A stretch of 64,000 bases of DNA from Escherichia sp. ESNIH1 (GCA_002918705.1 PQKR01000002.1:496001-560000); one strand, 5' to 3'. Shown: positions 8,455 to 18,400, counted from the first letter of the stretch. The notes: generated from the letters alone by a model not told the origin. Translations and numbers: made by a program.

Positions 8455-9340
8455 CGGTTGGCCGGGCAGGCAGCAGGTATTTACCCAGCGTCACCAGCAC
8501 CACCGCCAGAATGATGATCCCAAGGGCCAGCCACTCAACAGGGGAGAGACTTTCGCCAGCAAATCCTGTTCCTAGCAGCACCGCCACGACAGGATTGACG
8601 TAGGCATAGCTGGTGGCCACCGCAGGCGACGTATTACGGATCAGGAACATATAGGCGTTAATGGCGATAATTGAACCGAAAATAGCGAGATAGCTAACGG
8701 CCAGTAGTCCAGACACCGTAGGCATAGCCGTAAGTCGTTCCCCGGTCAGTCCCGAGGCGGCCAGCAGCACCACGCCTGCGGCGAGCATCTCAATGGCACC
8801 GGCCATCATCCCACTGGGTAGCTCAATGCGCGAGCCAAGGACAGAGCCGAACGCCCAGCTCAGGGAGCCGATGAGGATCATGCCTGCCCCCCACGGATTG
8901 CCGCTCAGGTTACCGCCACTGTTAAGCAGAACAATGCCTGACAGGCCGATGGCGATGCCGAACCACTCCAGCTTGCGCGTGGCGATGCCAAAAAAATGGC
9001 TAAAGCAGAGGGTAAAGAGCGGAACGGTGGCTACTACCACGGCGGCAATGCCGGACGGGACATTCTGGTGCTCGGCAACCGTCACCATGCCGTTACCCAC
9101 CGCCAGCAGCAGCACCCCAATGAGCGCCGCGTTGAGCAGCGGGCGCAAAGCGGGCAGGCGATGGCCAGTAATGAGTAAAAAAGCCAGCAGCAAGAGCCCG
9201 GCCGAGAAAAAGCGCACCCCGGCCATCATCAACGGCGGCCAGCTCTCGACGCCGATGCGAATCGCAAAGTAGGTGGAACCCCAAATAATATAGAGCGCAA
9301 AAAGCGCACCAATAAGCGGTAAAAGCTGCCTGAAACGCAT
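8429..9340 (-). CDS. yedA: YedA, EamA-family (DMT) transporter
   Basis: A 303-residue inner-membrane protein with ten predicted helices arranged as two EamA repeats (about 10-140 and 150-290), the first opening with YIIWGSTYFAIRIGVESWPP typical of the drug/metabolite transporter superfamily. E. coli YedA is of similar length and also faces vsr. Substrate is not established; amino acids or other small metabolites are usual for the family. Monocistronic; the 3' end overlaps vsr. Confidence 0.9.
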   Translation of the reverse strand: MRFRQLLPLIGALFALYIIWGSTYFAIRIGVESWPPLMMAGVRFFSAGLLLLAFLLITGHRLPALRPLLNAALIGVLLLAVGNGMVTVAEHQNVPSGIAAVVVATVPLFTLCFSHFFGIATRKLEWFGIAIGLSGIVLLNSGGNLSGNPWGAGMILIGSLSWAFGSVLGSRIELPSGMMAGAIEMLAAGVVLLAASGLTGERLTAMPTVSGLLAVSYLAIFGSIIAINAYMFLIRNTSPAVATSYAYVNPVVAVLLGTGFAGESLSPVEWLALGIIILAVVLVTLGKYLLPARPTVTPCQAEK

Positions 9341-9518
9341 ACTCCCTCACGACAAAAATGAAATGACGCATAGAGTAAACGCCAAAACAATCAGACTGGC
9401 GAGCAATTATTTGTGCTTACAATGTTAAAGATTTGTTGACGTTAAGGATAAATTTACGCGATGGGCATTTATGCTCCATAATCTTTCTATTATCAGCAGT
9501 TATAGAAGGATGTGTATT

Positions 9519-10430
9519 TTGGCAGGAAGTAGTTTATTAACCTTACTGGACGATATTGCCACGTTGCTCGACGACATTTCACTGATGGGCAAACTGGCGG
9601 CCAAAAAGACCGCAGGCGTGCTGGGTGACGATCTCTCTCTCAACGCCCAGCAGGTTTCCGGCGTGCGGGCCAACCGCGAGCTGCCAGTGGTGTGGAGCGT
9701 GGCTAAAGGCTCACTGCTTAACAAGGTGATTCTGGTCCCGTTGGCGCTGCTGATCAGCGCCTTTATTCCGTGGGCCATTACACCGCTGCTGATGGTCGGT
9801 GGTGCGTTTCTCTGCTTTGAAGGGGTGGAGAAGGTGCTGCACAGCCTGCATGCACGCAAGCATAAAGAGGATCCCCTGCAGGCCCAGCAGCGGCTCAACG
9901 CCATCGCTAAGCAGGATCCTAAGCAGTACGAGCGCGATAAGGTTAAAGGGGCCATTCGCACCGACTTTATCCTCTCGGCAGAGATTGTCGCCATCACGCT
10001 GGGTATCGTGGCCGATGCGCCTCTGCTCAACCAGGTGCTGGTGCTGTCGGGCATCGCCGTGCTGGTGACTATAGGGGTCTATGGCCTGGTAGGGATCATC
10101 GTTAAGCTGGACGATATGGGGTACTGGCTGGTTGAACGGCCCGGTGCGCTGGCAAAAGCCTTCGGTAAAGGGCTGCTGGTGGTTGCGCCCTGGTTAATGA
10201 AAACGCTGTCGATCGTCGGCACGCTGGCGATGTTTCTGGTGGGCGGAGGCATTGTGGTTCACGGCATTGCGCCCCTGCATCATGCCATCGAGCATTTTGC
10301 CGCAGAGCAGGGCGCGGTAGTCGCCGCGACGTTGCCGACGCTGGCCAACCTGGTGCTCGGCTTTATTATTGGCCTGATTGTCGTCGGGCTGGTGAAAGGC
10401 ATTTCGCGCCTGCGCGGAGCCGCTCACTAG
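9519..10430 (+). CDS. yedI: YedI, DUF808 inner-membrane protein
   Basis: A 303-residue membrane protein very similar to E. coli YedI (305 aa): start [18 protein letters not shown], conserved [18 protein letters not shown], and four or more membrane helices (about 70-100, 160-205, 235-265, 280-300). Function is unknown. I place the start at TTG 9519 because it aligns with the family N-terminus and has an AAGGA ribosome site 8 bases upstream; the open frame reaches to an ATG at 9471, but those 16 residues are not part of the family sequence. Confidence 0.9.
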   Translation: MAGSSLLTLLDDIATLLDDISLMGKLAAKKTAGVLGDDLSLNAQQVSGVRANRELPVVWSVAKGSLLNKVILVPLALLISAFIPWAITPLLMVGGAFLCFEGVEKVLHSLHARKHKEDPLQAQQRLNAIAKQDPKQYERDKVKGAIRTDFILSAEIVAITLGIVADAPLLNQVLVLSGIAVLVTIGVYGLVGIIVKLDDMGYWLVERPGALAKAFGKGLLVVAPWLMKTLSIVGTLAMFLVGGGIVVHGIAPLHHAIEHFAAEQGAVVAATLPTLANLVLGFIIGLIVVGLVKGISRLRGAAH

Positions 10431-10525
10431 TTCTCTGCTCTGGCCCGATATGAAGTCTGACGGCGGCGTGCCGATAATGTGGATTGTAATGACTGGATAA
10501 CTTCAGCAACTATCATGGAGACGTC

Positions 10526-12235
10526 GTGCCACTCTCTACCGCTGCCGCAGGCTCATCACGGTTGAATAGCATTCGCAGGTATCTCGTACCCGCTCGGGTC
10601 GTTAATCTCTGTTTTGTGATTGTGCTGGTTAGCTCAACGCTGCTGACCTGGCGCGAGGTCGTGGTACTGGAGGATGCCTACGCGGCGACCCAGCGTAACA
10701 CCCTCGATAAGGTCTCCAGCGCGCTCGATCGGCAGATGGAGATCGGCGTTAACGCGCTGCTCTTCTTTCGCAATGCGATGAGGGCAGCGGTGCAGACGCC
10801 GCTGGCCTCTGAAGTGCTGGAGAACGTGCAGGTTGAGTTTGCCCAACAGCGTCACCAGCCTTTCTGGCGTATTAGCGTCGATCAGCGGCGCACGCTGCCC
10901 ATCACTGGCGTCTCTGATGCCTTTGTCGCCCGTCATCCTCTGCTGAGTCGGGACGATCCGCAGATGCATAATGAGATGACCGCCGCGCTGGAGGTTGGCT
11001 ATATCATGCGTCTCGCCACGGCAATACCGGCGATGCCTAAACATGCCTGGTATGTTTCACGCGCTGGCTTTTTCCTCTCCTCGCAGCCCGCCGCCGTGTC
11101 GGCAGAGAGCGTGGCGCGTTATGAGAGCCTGCTGGCACAGCCCTGGTTTACCGGGCAGTCTAACCATGCCAACCGTTTTCGCGGCGTGCGCTGGTTTACC
11201 TCTGAACAGCATGCTGGTCAGCAGGAGTCGCTCGTCACGGTTAGCGTGCCGCTGGACTATGCCCAATACTGGTATGGCGTGCTGGCGATTGACTACTCCT
11301 TCTCCTCGGTAAAACAGCTGCTGGAGGAGGCACTCAGGGATGAAGAGCAGGGTGAGTATCAGCTCTACAATAACGCGCTTGAACGTGTAGCGTCTTCCTT
11401 GCCTGCGGGCGTGCAGCCGCGTGCGTTTACCCAGGAGCAGCGGCAGAGGCTGATACAGGCCATCGCGCAAAGCAATAGCGGCAGCCTGCGTCTCGGGCCA
11501 ACCTTTGTCGTCTGGCAGAAGCTTGATCACTTCGATGGGCTGCTGCTGCGCATCCATACCCTGCGCGAAGGCTTACAGGGCGATTTTGGCACTATCACCA
11601 TTGCATTGGCGCTGCTGTGGCTGCTCTTTACCGCTATGCTGCTCAGCTCGTGGGTGGTTATCCGCCGCATGGTAAACAATATGTATACGATGCAGCACTC
11701 ACTGCAGTGGCAGGCATGGCACGATCCCTTAACACGCCTGCTCAATCGCGGCGCACTATTTGAGCGGGCAAAAGCGCTGGCTGAGCAGTGCCAGCTCCAG
11801 CAACGACCGTTCTCGGTGATCCAGCTCGATCTCGATCATTTTAAAAGCGTTAACGATCGCTACGGCCATCAGGCGGGGGATTTAGTTCTGACCCAGGCCG
11901 CGCGTCTGATCGCCGGCTCTATTCAGGGTGAAGATCTGGCTGGCCGCGTCGGCGGGGAGGAGTTCTGTATTGTTCTGCCGGGAAGCACGCTGCTGCAGGC
12001 GCAGCGCGTTGCGGAGCGAATACGGGAACGTATCAGCCGTAAAGAGATCCTCGTTCACAATAGTCAGACGGTGCGCATTAGCGCCTCGCTGGGCGTCAGC
12101 AGCGCTGAGCCGAGCGAGAGTTATGTCTTCGAATATCTACAGATGGTGGCAGATAGACGGCTCTATCTGGCCAAGCGGGGTGGACGCAACCGTGTTTGCG
12201 CTGAAGAGCCTGCTCAGGAAGAGCCAAACAGATGA
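10526..12235 (+). CDS. dgcQ: DgcQ (YedQ), membrane diguanylate cyclase
   Basis: A 569-residue protein: membrane helix at about 22-43, a large periplasmic sensor domain to about 350, a second helix at about 352-378, then a cytosolic GGDEF domain. The active-site motif is GGEEF at 476-480, compatible with synthesis of c-di-GMP from two GTP. The allosteric I-site RxxD that precedes the motif in many cyclases reads QGED here, so product inhibition by that route is not expected. E. coli DgcQ (564 aa) stimulates cellulose production and represses motility, so its place beside flagellar genes is notable. Start is GTG 10526 after a GGAGA ribosome site. The 3' end overlaps yedP by 22 bases. Confidence 0.93.
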   Translation: MPLSTAAAGSSRLNSIRRYLVPARVVNLCFVIVLVSSTLLTWREVVVLEDAYAATQRNTLDKVSSALDRQMEIGVNALLFFRNAMRAAVQTPLASEVLENVQVEFAQQRHQPFWRISVDQRRTLPITGVSDAFVARHPLLSRDDPQMHNEMTAALEVGYIMRLATAIPAMPKHAWYVSRAGFFLSSQPAAVSAESVARYESLLAQPWFTGQSNHANRFRGVRWFTSEQHAGQQESLVTVSVPLDYAQYWYGVLAIDYSFSSVKQLLEEALRDEEQGEYQLYNNALERVASSLPAGVQPRAFTQEQRQRLIQAIAQSNSGSLRLGPTFVVWQKLDHFDGLLLRIHTLREGLQGDFGTITIALALLWLLFTAMLLSSWVVIRRMVNNMYTMQHSLQWQAWHDPLTRLLNRGALFERAKALAEQCQLQQRPFSVIQLDLDHFKSVNDRYGHQAGDLVLTQAARLIAGSIQGEDLAGRVGGEEFCIVLPGSTLLQAQRVAERIRERISRKEILVHNSQTVRISASLGVSSAEPSESYVFEYLQMVADRRLYLAKRGGRNRVCAEEPAQEEPNR

Positions 12236-13029
12236 TCCAGACCTTCCCGCCAGCCAGCGGGGCCGGTCTGGGTGGTTCGATAGACCCGGGATGGCTCATC
12301 GTGGCGTAGCGTCACGCCGTCACGATTAAATCCTTTCACGACGATGGCAAAATCGACGTTGTCCAACATTGGGGCATCGTTAGGACCATCCCCCAAGCCG
12401 AGCGTCGTATACTGCTTGCCTTCGTGCTCGCAGTACTGGCGTGTCAGCCAGTTCACCGCCTGATCCTTACCACCGCGTTGGTCAATGACGTGCCAGTAGC
12501 GCGCCCCCTGAACAAGGCGCAGGCCAAAGCGGGTCAGGTCGGCCTCAAATTTGGCCAGCCGCTCGTCGCTCTCGCGCCAGATCAGCGTCTCCGAGGCTTC
12601 ATGCAGGCGGGCCAGGCTCGCCTGGGCAGGCGTATAACCGGTTAATTCAACCAGAACGGGAACCTCAAGATCGCTGAAGGTGGTGAATTTGTAGCCCTCA
12701 TTTTCCCGCAGCGGCGTCAGGACGGTCATAATCTGATCGTGGCTCACGCCGTTAATCATTCGCGGGGCGTTTTTATGCGCCTCCCAGCGCGCATCGAGCT
12801 GGATCACTGCACCGTTCTCGGCAATAAACGGCTGACCCTGTAATCCAACCATTTTCTGGATCGCCAGGGTCTCAGCCGCCGTCATGCTGCTGCACAGGAT
12901 AACGGGTATCTCACGCTGGCGCAGGCGGGTCAGCCAGGCCTCGGCGGGCTGCCACTCATGGGTATGACTATCAAGCAACGTACCGTCGATATCAGTAAAT
13001 ACCAGCAGCGTATCGTTAAGGCCGGGCAT
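12214..13029 (-). CDS. yedP: YedP, mannosyl-3-phosphoglycerate phosphatase-like HAD protein
   Basis: A 271-residue cytosolic HAD-superfamily phosphatase of the Cof/MPGP branch. Motif I is FTDIDGTLLD (nucleophile Asp13, acid/base Asp15), motif II is ILCSS, and the acidic motif IV is LGDGPNDAPML. The family dephosphorylates mannosyl-3-phosphoglycerate to mannosylglycerate in archaea and some bacteria; in enterics no synthase is known beside it, so the true substrate is unclear. Length and position next to dgcQ and dsrA agree with E. coli YedP. Confidence 0.9.
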   Translation of the reverse strand: MPGLNDTLLVFTDIDGTLLDSHTHEWQPAEAWLTRLRQREIPVILCSSMTAAETLAIQKMVGLQGQPFIAENGAVIQLDARWEAHKNAPRMINGVSHDQIMTVLTPLRENEGYKFTTFSDLEVPVLVELTGYTPAQASLARLHEASETLIWRESDERLAKFEADLTRFGLRLVQGARYWHVIDQRGGKDQAVNWLTRQYCEHEGKQYTTLGLGDGPNDAPMLDNVDFAIVVKGFNRDGVTLRHDEPSRVYRTTQTGPAGWREGLDHLFGSS

Positions 13030-13199
13030 GGTCAGCTCCTTTGCTAGCGCAACGGGATGGTAAGAAAAGTCTCAAATTAATAAACATGCACTACAAATAC
13101 CAGATTTCAATAGCCCGCTAAAGGCGATGCCGTCTGGCTTCTCATGCGTTAGTCGTAAAACAGTTAAGCAAAATAATAATTAGGTTGATGAATATTATC

Positions 13200-13228
13200 T
13201 TGTCCCGCAAATAATTTGCATATACATT
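13200..13228 (+). promoter_or_regulatory. dsrA promoter
   Basis: A -35-like TTGTCC (13200-13205) and a -10 region TATACATT (13221-13228) lie just upstream of the DsrA 5' end. In E. coli this promoter is temperature-sensitive, more active at low temperature, and the -10 region is central to that control. Confidence 0.6.
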
Positions 13229-13232
13229 CATA

Positions 13233-13320
13233 TCCGCATCAGATTTCCTGGTGTAACGAATTTTCAAGTGCTTCTTGCAAACGCAAGCTTTATCCCGGTC
13301 TCCCCAGACCGGGATTTTTT
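13233..13320 (+). ncRNA. dsrA: DsrA small regulatory RNA
   Basis: About 87 bases corresponding to E. coli DsrA. The first stem-loop region keeps CATCAGATTTCCTGGTG and TAACGAATTTT, the part that opens the rpoS leader; the middle keeps AAGTGCTTCTTGC with the paired GCAAG; and the 3' terminator is ATCCCGGTCTCCCCAGACCGGGAT-like with a T6 tail (stem TCCCGGTCT/AGACCGGGA). DsrA acts with Hfq to activate rpoS and repress hns translation. The location between yedP and yodD is as in E. coli. The run of T's before AAGTGC is shorter here than in E. coli. Confidence 0.93.
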
Positions 13321-13324
13321 CTTT

Positions 13325-13510
13325 TTAGCGGTTCAGCTCTGCCACGCTGCTGTCGTGAATATCCATCTCCCAGGCGTTGGCTACGGTCCGCTCTTCGCTA
13401 TGCTGCATAGAAACCGTGGCGTTTTGCTCAGGGCTGCTGCTGCCATCTATTGAGGCCAGTAGCGCCTCCACTTCAGCGTCGTTCAACGTTTTCTCATGGC
13501 TGGTTTTCAT
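13325..13510 (-). CDS. yodD: YodD, stress-induced small protein
   Basis: A 61-residue acidic protein. Its C-terminus ([16 protein letters not shown]) closely matches the end of E. coli YodD (75 aa), while the N-terminal part is shorter and more diverged. In E. coli it is induced by peroxide and acid stress; its molecular role is unknown. It is convergent with dsrA, only a few bases beyond the DsrA terminator, and divergent from dsrB, an arrangement conserved in E. coli. Confidence 0.8.
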   Translation of the reverse strand: MKTSHEKTLNDAEVEALLASIDGSSSPEQNATVSMQHSEERTVANAWEMDIHDSSVAELNR

Positions 13511-13634
13511 ACGCGTGACTCCACAGGCCGTTTCCTTAAGTATAGACGGTAGAGAAAAGCAGCAATCACCACGCAGGCGCTGTCAGCGCGCGTGTTTTGT
13601 TCTACACTGGCAAAAATACGACAGGAGGAAAACA

Positions 13635-13823
13635 ATGAAGGTTAACGATCGGGTTACAGTTAAAACGGACGGGGGACCACGACGCCCGGGTGTCGTACTC
13701 GCGATTGAAGAGTTTAATGAAGGGACAATGTATCTGGTTTCGCTTGAAGATTACCCGCTCGGCATCTGGTTTTTTAATGAAAAAGGGCATCCGGACGGGG
13801 TATTCGTGGAGATGCAGGAGTAA
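13635..13823 (+). CDS. dsrB: DsrB, small protein
   Basis: A 62-residue protein nearly identical to E. coli DsrB (starts [19 protein letters not shown]). ATG 13635 is chosen because it follows a perfect AGGAGG site (13623-13628) and matches the family start; the open frame extends far upstream without support. The fold looks like a small SH3-like beta barrel. Function is unknown; in E. coli expression depends on RpoS. It is convergent with rcsA. Confidence 0.92.
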   Translation: MKVNDRVTVKTDGGPRRPGVVLAIEEFNEGTMYLVSLEDYPLGIWFFNEKGHPDGVFVEMQE

Positions 13824-13871
13824 CGTTGTCACCACCCTCATGCCCGGGAGGGTAAGTGCCTGCTTGCCCTC

Positions 13872-14495
13872 TTAACGCATATTCACGAAGATGCCGCTGG
13901 TGACGTAATCCGTCAGGCGTACCACGTGGTAGATCACTTGCTTATTATGCGTTTTTATTTTCCTTTTAATATTTCCCTTATGTGATGATACCGTTTTGGC
14001 TTTAATATTCATTTGATCGGAGATCTGAATCGTTCCCTGTCCCGACATCCACATCCGTAGCATACTGGATTCAGTACGGCTTAACGATAGTGTAGGCAGG
14101 TTAATCCCTTTTTGGCCCTTCGCCTCTTTATTCAGATAGTCTGCGAGAAACTCATCCAGTGATTCAGGTTTAATCGATTTAGAACTAATTAATAAGTTTT
14201 TGCGCACCAGCAGGTATTCATCAAAATGGATATTCGCTATGGCCATAAAGACAATAAACAACGTCTTTGGATGCTGATTAATGATTTGCTTAATATGCTG
14301 ACTCTGTTCGAGATCGTGGATGAAGCAGTCTTCATTAATAAACACCACCGCAGGCCGCCAGGCCTCGCATGCAGAACCGAGCTCGCTGACGCTGGATACG
14401 TCTTTGATATCTCGTTTTTTTACCCCTCGACTTGCCAGATATCCGGTTAATCCCAACCGGGTATAGCTGCATAAATCCATAATAATCGTTGACAT
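13872..14495 (-). CDS. rcsA: RcsA, capsule co-regulator
   Basis: A 207-residue transcription factor, the same length as E. coli RcsA, with an N-terminal PAS-like/receiver-like region lacking a phosphorylation site and a C-terminal LuxR/FixJ helix-turn-helix at about 135-195 ([31 protein letters not shown]). It pairs with RcsB at RcsAB boxes to activate colanic-acid capsule genes and repress flhDC, so it couples capsule and motility. RcsA is a Lon substrate and is kept low by H-NS, which DsrA counteracts. A candidate RcsAB box lies about 250 bases upstream. Confidence 0.96.
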   Translation of the reverse strand: MSTIIMDLCSYTRLGLTGYLASRGVKKRDIKDVSSVSELGSACEAWRPAVVFINEDCFIHDLEQSQHIKQIINQHPKTLFIVFMAIANIHFDEYLLVRKNLLISSKSIKPESLDEFLADYLNKEAKGQKGINLPTLSLSRTESSMLRMWMSGQGTIQISDQMNIKAKTVSSHKGNIKRKIKTHNKQVIYHVVRLTDYVTSGIFVNMR

Positions 14496-14747
14496 GGCAT
14501 ACCCTCACTCAATGCGTAACGATAATTCACCACCTGCCTGAGAGCCTCATAACAGTAAAACGGATGAAAATATTCTGAAAACCTATGAGCAGGACAGGAC
14601 TTTCAGGCGAACACACTATCCCGTAAAGTTAGGTATAATTTGCCAGGAAACATCTTAAAGTAAAGTAAACTTTCGGATCTGTGATAATCATAAAAACAAA
14701 TAAACCGCGCCCCGTATATCCTGGCGGGTATTAGTGAAATTCCTTTT

Positions 14748-14761
14748 TAGGAATATCCTCA
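14748..14761 (-). promoter_or_regulatory. RcsAB box upstream of rcsA
   Basis: On the minus strand TGAGGATATTCCTA matches the RcsAB consensus TaAGaatatTCctA at almost every position. It is in the 284-base gap between fliR and rcsA, oriented to autoactivate rcsA as known in E. coli. The rest of the gap is AT-rich and should hold the rcsA promoter. Confidence 0.8.
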
Positions 14762-14779
14762 ATAAAACCCCTGCAAAAA

Positions 14780-15574
14780 TTAGGGGCTGGACGCCTGGGG
14801 CAATTCGCTAATGATATCCGCCAGCAGGTTAAAGATTTCGCTAAACAGGTGTTCACAGAAGGGAGCAATGAGCGGCATCAGGGCCGCCATCAGGACGATA
14901 CCCACGCCCAGGGTGATCGGGAAACCCACAGAGAAGATAGAGAGCTGGGGAGCCATTCGGTTTAGCAGCCCAAGGGAGAGGTTAAGCGTCAGCAGCAGGG
15001 TAATGACCGGCAGCGCCAGCATCAGGCCGTTAAGGAATATCAGCCCCCCTGCACGGGTTAGCGCCAGGAAGGCGTTGCTGTTCACCGGATCGCCACCGAT
15101 GGGCAGGGTATGGAACGTATCTACCAGCATCGAAATTAGCCACAGATGGCCGTTAAAGGTCAGAAACAGCAGCAGAGCCAGCATATCCATAAAACGCGCC
15201 AGCACGGGCATGTTGAGATTGCTGCCGGGATCGAAGAAGGTGGCAAAGGAGAGGCCCATCTGCAGCCCAATCAGCTCCCCGGCGGTGCGTATAGCAGCAA
15301 AGGCGAACTGCATGGTAAAGCCCAGCGCAATGCCAATGAGGATCTGCTGCAGCGCCAGCCACAGGGCGTCGCCGGAGAAGATCGGTACGTTGGTCGCGGG
15401 CAGGGAGGGGGCAATGACGATGGTAATAATAAAACCCAGCCCGAGCTTGACCCGTTTGGGAACGCTACGCTCGCTGAGGATCGGCGCGGTTGAGATCAGG
15501 GCCAGCACGCGCAGCAGCGGCCAAAAATAGAGGCTCAGCCACTGGAGCCACTGATCGCTGGTTACCGACACCAT
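14780..15574 (-). CDS. fliR: FliR, flagellar export gate protein
   Basis: A 264-residue polytopic membrane protein of the type III export gate. It forms, with five FliP and four FliQ, the export channel at the centre of the MS ring. Several long hydrophobic helices are visible, including [20 protein letters not shown] and the conserved [16 protein letters not shown] segment. It starts 9 bases after the fliQ stop and is the last gene of the fliLMNOPQR operon. Confidence 0.96.
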   Translation of the reverse strand: MVSVTSDQWLQWLSLYFWPLLRVLALISTAPILSERSVPKRVKLGLGFIITIVIAPSLPATNVPIFSGDALWLALQQILIGIALGFTMQFAFAAIRTAGELIGLQMGLSFATFFDPGSNLNMPVLARFMDMLALLLFLTFNGHLWLISMLVDTFHTLPIGGDPVNSNAFLALTRAGGLIFLNGLMLALPVITLLLTLNLSLGLLNRMAPQLSIFSVGFPITLGVGIVLMAALMPLIAPFCEHLFSEIFNLLADIISELPQASSP

Positions 15575-15583
15575 AAGGGTTAC

Positions 15584-15853
15584 TTATCCAATAATATAAG
15601 GAATATTGCTGAACAGCGAACGCATATAGTCCAGCAGCAGGTTAAGCATCCACGGGCCGGCAACGATAATAGCGACGAATACGGCGATAATTTTAGGGAT
15701 AAACGACAGCGTCATCTCGTTAATCTGCGTGGCGGCCTGGAGAATACTGATCACCAGACCGGTTACCAGAGCAACCAGCAGCAGGGGGGCGGCCACCATC
15801 AGGGCGATCTTCATCGCCTCGGTGCCCATCATCATGACCGATTCTGGTGTCAT
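15584..15853 (-). CDS. fliQ: FliQ, flagellar export gate protein
   Basis: An 89-residue protein with two membrane helices (about 15-40 and 53-77), start TPESVMMMGTEAMKIALMVA typical of FliQ. It is a lateral component of the FliPQR export pore. It lies 11 bases after fliP and 9 before fliR in the same operon. Length equals the E. coli protein. Confidence 0.96.
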   Translation of the reverse strand: MTPESVMMMGTEAMKIALMVAAPLLLVALVTGLVISILQAATQINEMTLSFIPKIIAVFVAIIVAGPWMLNLLLDYMRSLFSNIPYIIG

Positions 15854-15864
15854 TTCCGCGATCC

Positions 15865-16602
15865 TTAACTGTAAAAGCTCTGCGCCAGCGAGCCGACCAG
15901 CAGCTGCCAGCCATCCACCAGCACGAACAGCATCAGCTTAAACGGCAGGGCGATGGTGGCGGGAGGAACCATCATCATCCCCAGCGCCATCAGCACACTG
16001 GCAATCACCAGGTCAATGATCAAGAACGGAATAAAGATAGTAAAGCCAATCTGAAACGCCGTCTTCAGCTCGCTGGTGACGTAGGCCGGGAGCAGAATAC
16101 GCATCGGTACCGCTTCCGGTCCTGGCAGCGGTCCGCTGTTCGCCAGGCGGGCAAACAGAGCCAGGTCGGCCTCCCGGGTCTGGCGCATCATAAACTCTCT
16201 CAGCGGCTGCGCGCCTTTCTCCAGCGCCACGTCGATAGAGATTTTGCTTTCGCTAAACGGCTGGTAGGCCTCGGTGTAAATCTTATCGATCACCGGGGAC
16301 ATAATAAAAAAGGTCAGGAACAGCGCGAGGCCAAGCAGCACCTGATTAGGCGGCGCAGAGGGCGTGCCCAGCGCGTTACGCAGCAGACCAAAAACGATGA
16401 TGATGCGGGTAAAGCTGGTCATCATCAGCAGAATAGCGGGCAGGAAGGTCAGCGAGGTGATAAACACCAGGGTCTGCACCGGCAGGGACCAGCTTTGGCC
16501 ACCGTTGGCCAGCGGCTGGCTGACTAATCCGGGAAGCTGGGCAAAGGCGCTGGGCGCAACCAGCACTAAGCCAGCCAGCGCAAGAGGTAACAAACGGCGC
16601 AT
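15865..16602 (-). CDS. fliP: FliP, flagellar export gate protein
   Basis: A 245-residue protein with a cleavable signal peptide ([18 protein letters not shown]), unusual for an inner-membrane channel subunit but known for FliP, followed by four membrane helices. Conserved family stretches [20 protein letters not shown] and [20 protein letters not shown] are visible. Five copies form the core of the export pore. The start codon overlaps the fliO stop. Confidence 0.96.
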   Translation of the reverse strand: MRRLLPLALAGLVLVAPSAFAQLPGLVSQPLANGGQSWSLPVQTLVFITSLTFLPAILLMMTSFTRIIIVFGLLRNALGTPSAPPNQVLLGLALFLTFFIMSPVIDKIYTEAYQPFSESKISIDVALEKGAQPLREFMMRQTREADLALFARLANSGPLPGPEAVPMRILLPAYVTSELKTAFQIGFTIFIPFLIIDLVIASVLMALGMMMVPPATIALPFKLMLFVLVDGWQLLVGSLAQSFYS

Positions 16603-16976
16603 CAGGATCTCCCGGAACGCTTAATCAAATTCTTTAACACGGCCTGGAAATCCGGAGTGTTCTCTTTCGGCACGTCGCTGACTGGCGGCGCAGGGGGAAG
16701 CGTGTGCAGCAGGCTGATTTGTGACGGTGTCACACCCAGCACCAGCCGCGCATCGTCGACGTCAACGATAATCACCCGCTCGCGCGGGCCAACGGTCGTG
16801 CTGGCGCTCACCTTCAGGCCACGGGCGCTGGCAGTTTTACCGCCAAAGCCCATCCGCTTCGCCAGCCAGGCTGCCGCAAGGATCAGGGCAATAATGCCCA
16901 GCAGCGCGCCGCTGACCTGCACCAGCGGAGAACCGGATACGGCAGCGGGCTGGACAACGGTAGCCTGGGTTTTCAT
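16602..16976 (-). CDS. fliO: FliO, FliP assembly chaperone
   Basis: A 124-residue bitopic protein with one membrane helix at about 22-40 ([21 protein letters not shown]) and a cytosolic domain containing [20 protein letters not shown]. FliO helps assemble the FliP pentamer and is not part of the finished gate. The gene lies between fliN (2-base gap) and fliP (overlap). Length is close to the 121-aa E. coli protein. Confidence 0.94.
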   Translation of the reverse strand: MKTQATVVQPAAVSGSPLVQVSGALLGIIALILAAAWLAKRMGFGGKTASARGLKVSASTTVGPRERVIIVDVDDARLVLGVTPSQISLLHTLPPAPPVSDVPKENTPDFQAVLKNLIKRSGRS

Positions 16977-16978
16977 GC

Positions 16979-17395
16979 TTAGCGGCTCAGACGACGCATA
17001 CGCTCGGACGGCGTGATGATATCGGTAATACGTACGCCGTACTTATCGGCAACCACCACGACTTCACCCTGGGCAATCAGATAGCCGTTGATCAGGATGT
17101 CCAGCGGCTCACCGGCGAGACCGTCCAGCGCTACCACCGACCCCTGGGTCAGACGCAGCAGCTCTTTAATGGTCATGCGGGTCCGGCCCAGCTCAACGGT
17201 CAGCTTTACCGGGATATCCATAATCAGGTCGATATCCTGCAGGGTGCCGCTTACGTCACCGCCGCCAAACTGCTGAAACACCGAGTCGGTGGTGCTTTTG
17301 CTGCTGGTAGTGGTTTTTTGTTCGTTCAACGCGTCAGCCCACAGATCGTCCATTGCCATGCTGTTCTCATCGGACGGATTGTTCATATCACTCAT
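16979..17395 (-). CDS. fliN: FliN, flagellar switch/C-ring protein
   Basis: A 138-residue protein whose C-terminal 80 residues are the SpoA/SurfacE fold of the C-ring (MDIPVKLTVELGRTRMTIKELL, ending RITDIITPSERMRRLSR). The N-terminal 55 residues are acidic and flexible, as in E. coli. FliN with FliM forms the base of the rotor and docks the FliH export ATPase complex. Its start overlaps the fliM stop by 4 bases. Confidence 0.96.
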   Translation of the reverse strand: MSDMNNPSDENSMAMDDLWADALNEQKTTTSSKSTTDSVFQQFGGGDVSGTLQDIDLIMDIPVKLTVELGRTRMTIKELLRLTQGSVVALDGLAGEPLDILINGYLIAQGEVVVVADKYGVRITDIITPSERMRRLSR

Positions 17396-18396
17396 TTGGG
17401 CTGTTCCTCATTCAGCGAATTCAAAATCGGGTTGATCAAATGTTCAACGCGCAGGGCATACTGGCCGTTGATGGTGCCGTACTGGCTGGTGAGCACCGGG
17501 ACACCGTCTACGTGGGCGATAATGCGATCGGGTTTTTCGATCGGCAGAACGTCGCCGGGTTGTAGCTTCAGGATCTGCGACAGGCGCAGCGGGACATCGC
17601 CGAAATTGGCAATCAGCTCCAGCTCCGAGTGCTGCACCTGGCGAACCAGGTTATCGCGCCAGTTCTGATCCTCGTTGCGGGAGTTCTCCAGCGGCGGGTT
17701 AACCAGCGTCTCGCGCAGCGGCTCAATCATGCTGAAGGGCAGACAGATATTAAACTCGCCGGTCAGGTTACCAATCTCCACGTGGAAAGGGGTATTGACG
17801 ACGATATCGTTCGGCGAGGTGGTGATGTTGGTAAACTTCACCTGCATCTCCGAACGGACATACTCAACGTCCAGGGGGTGGATCGCCTTCCATGCGTCGC
17901 TGTAGCCTTCCAGCGCCAGCTTCAGCATGCGGTTGATCACCCGCTGCTCGGTATGGGTAAATTCGCGTCCCTCCACCTTGGTCGGGAAGCGGCCATCGCC
18001 GCCGAACAGGTTATCCACGGCAATGAATACCAGGCTTGGCGAGAAGACAAACAGCCCGGTGCCACGCAGCGGCTTCAGGTGGATCAGGTTAAGGTTGGTC
18101 GGCACCGGCAGGTTACGCGCGAACTCATGATAGGGCTGAATGCGGATCGCCCCCACGGTAATGTCCGGGCTGCGGCGCAGCAGGTTAAACAGTCCCATAC
18201 GGAACTGGCGCGCGAAACGTTCGTTAATAATCTCCAGCGCCTGCAGGCGTTCACGCACCACGCGGCGCTGGGTATTGGGATCGTAAGGACGAATATCACT
18301 CTCGCCGCCTTTGCCGGGCTGCGGAGCATCGCTCTGTTCGCTGTCACCGTTCAGCAGCGCATCGATTTCGGCCTGTGAAAGAATGCTATCGCCCAT
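17392..18396 (-). CDS. fliM: FliM, flagellar motor switch protein
   Basis: A 334-residue switch protein. The N-terminal CheY-P binding peptide (LSQAEIDALLNGD) is intact, followed by a CheC-like middle domain (about 50-230) and a C-terminal SpoA domain (about 250-330) that pairs with FliN. Length equals E. coli FliM. Lies 4 bases after fliL; overlaps fliN. Confidence 0.97.
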   Translation of the reverse strand: MGDSILSQAEIDALLNGDSEQSDAPQPGKGGESDIRPYDPNTQRRVVRERLQALEIINERFARQFRMGLFNLLRRSPDITVGAIRIQPYHEFARNLPVPTNLNLIHLKPLRGTGLFVFSPSLVFIAVDNLFGGDGRFPTKVEGREFTHTEQRVINRMLKLALEGYSDAWKAIHPLDVEYVRSEMQVKFTNITTSPNDIVVNTPFHVEIGNLTGEFNICLPFSMIEPLRETLVNPPLENSRNEDQNWRDNLVRQVQHSELELIANFGDVPLRLSQILKLQPGDVLPIEKPDRIIAHVDGVPVLTSQYGTINGQYALRVEHLINPILNSLNEEQPK

Positions 18397-18400
18397 GTCT

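Noticed and set aside
15847..16527. Long plus-strand frame over fliP
   Set aside because: Composition is very basic and Gln/His rich, typical of an antisense shadow of a hydrophobic membrane-protein gene.
17629..18378. 249-residue plus-strand frame over fliM
   Set aside because: Entirely opposite fliM, with no ribosome site; shadow frame.
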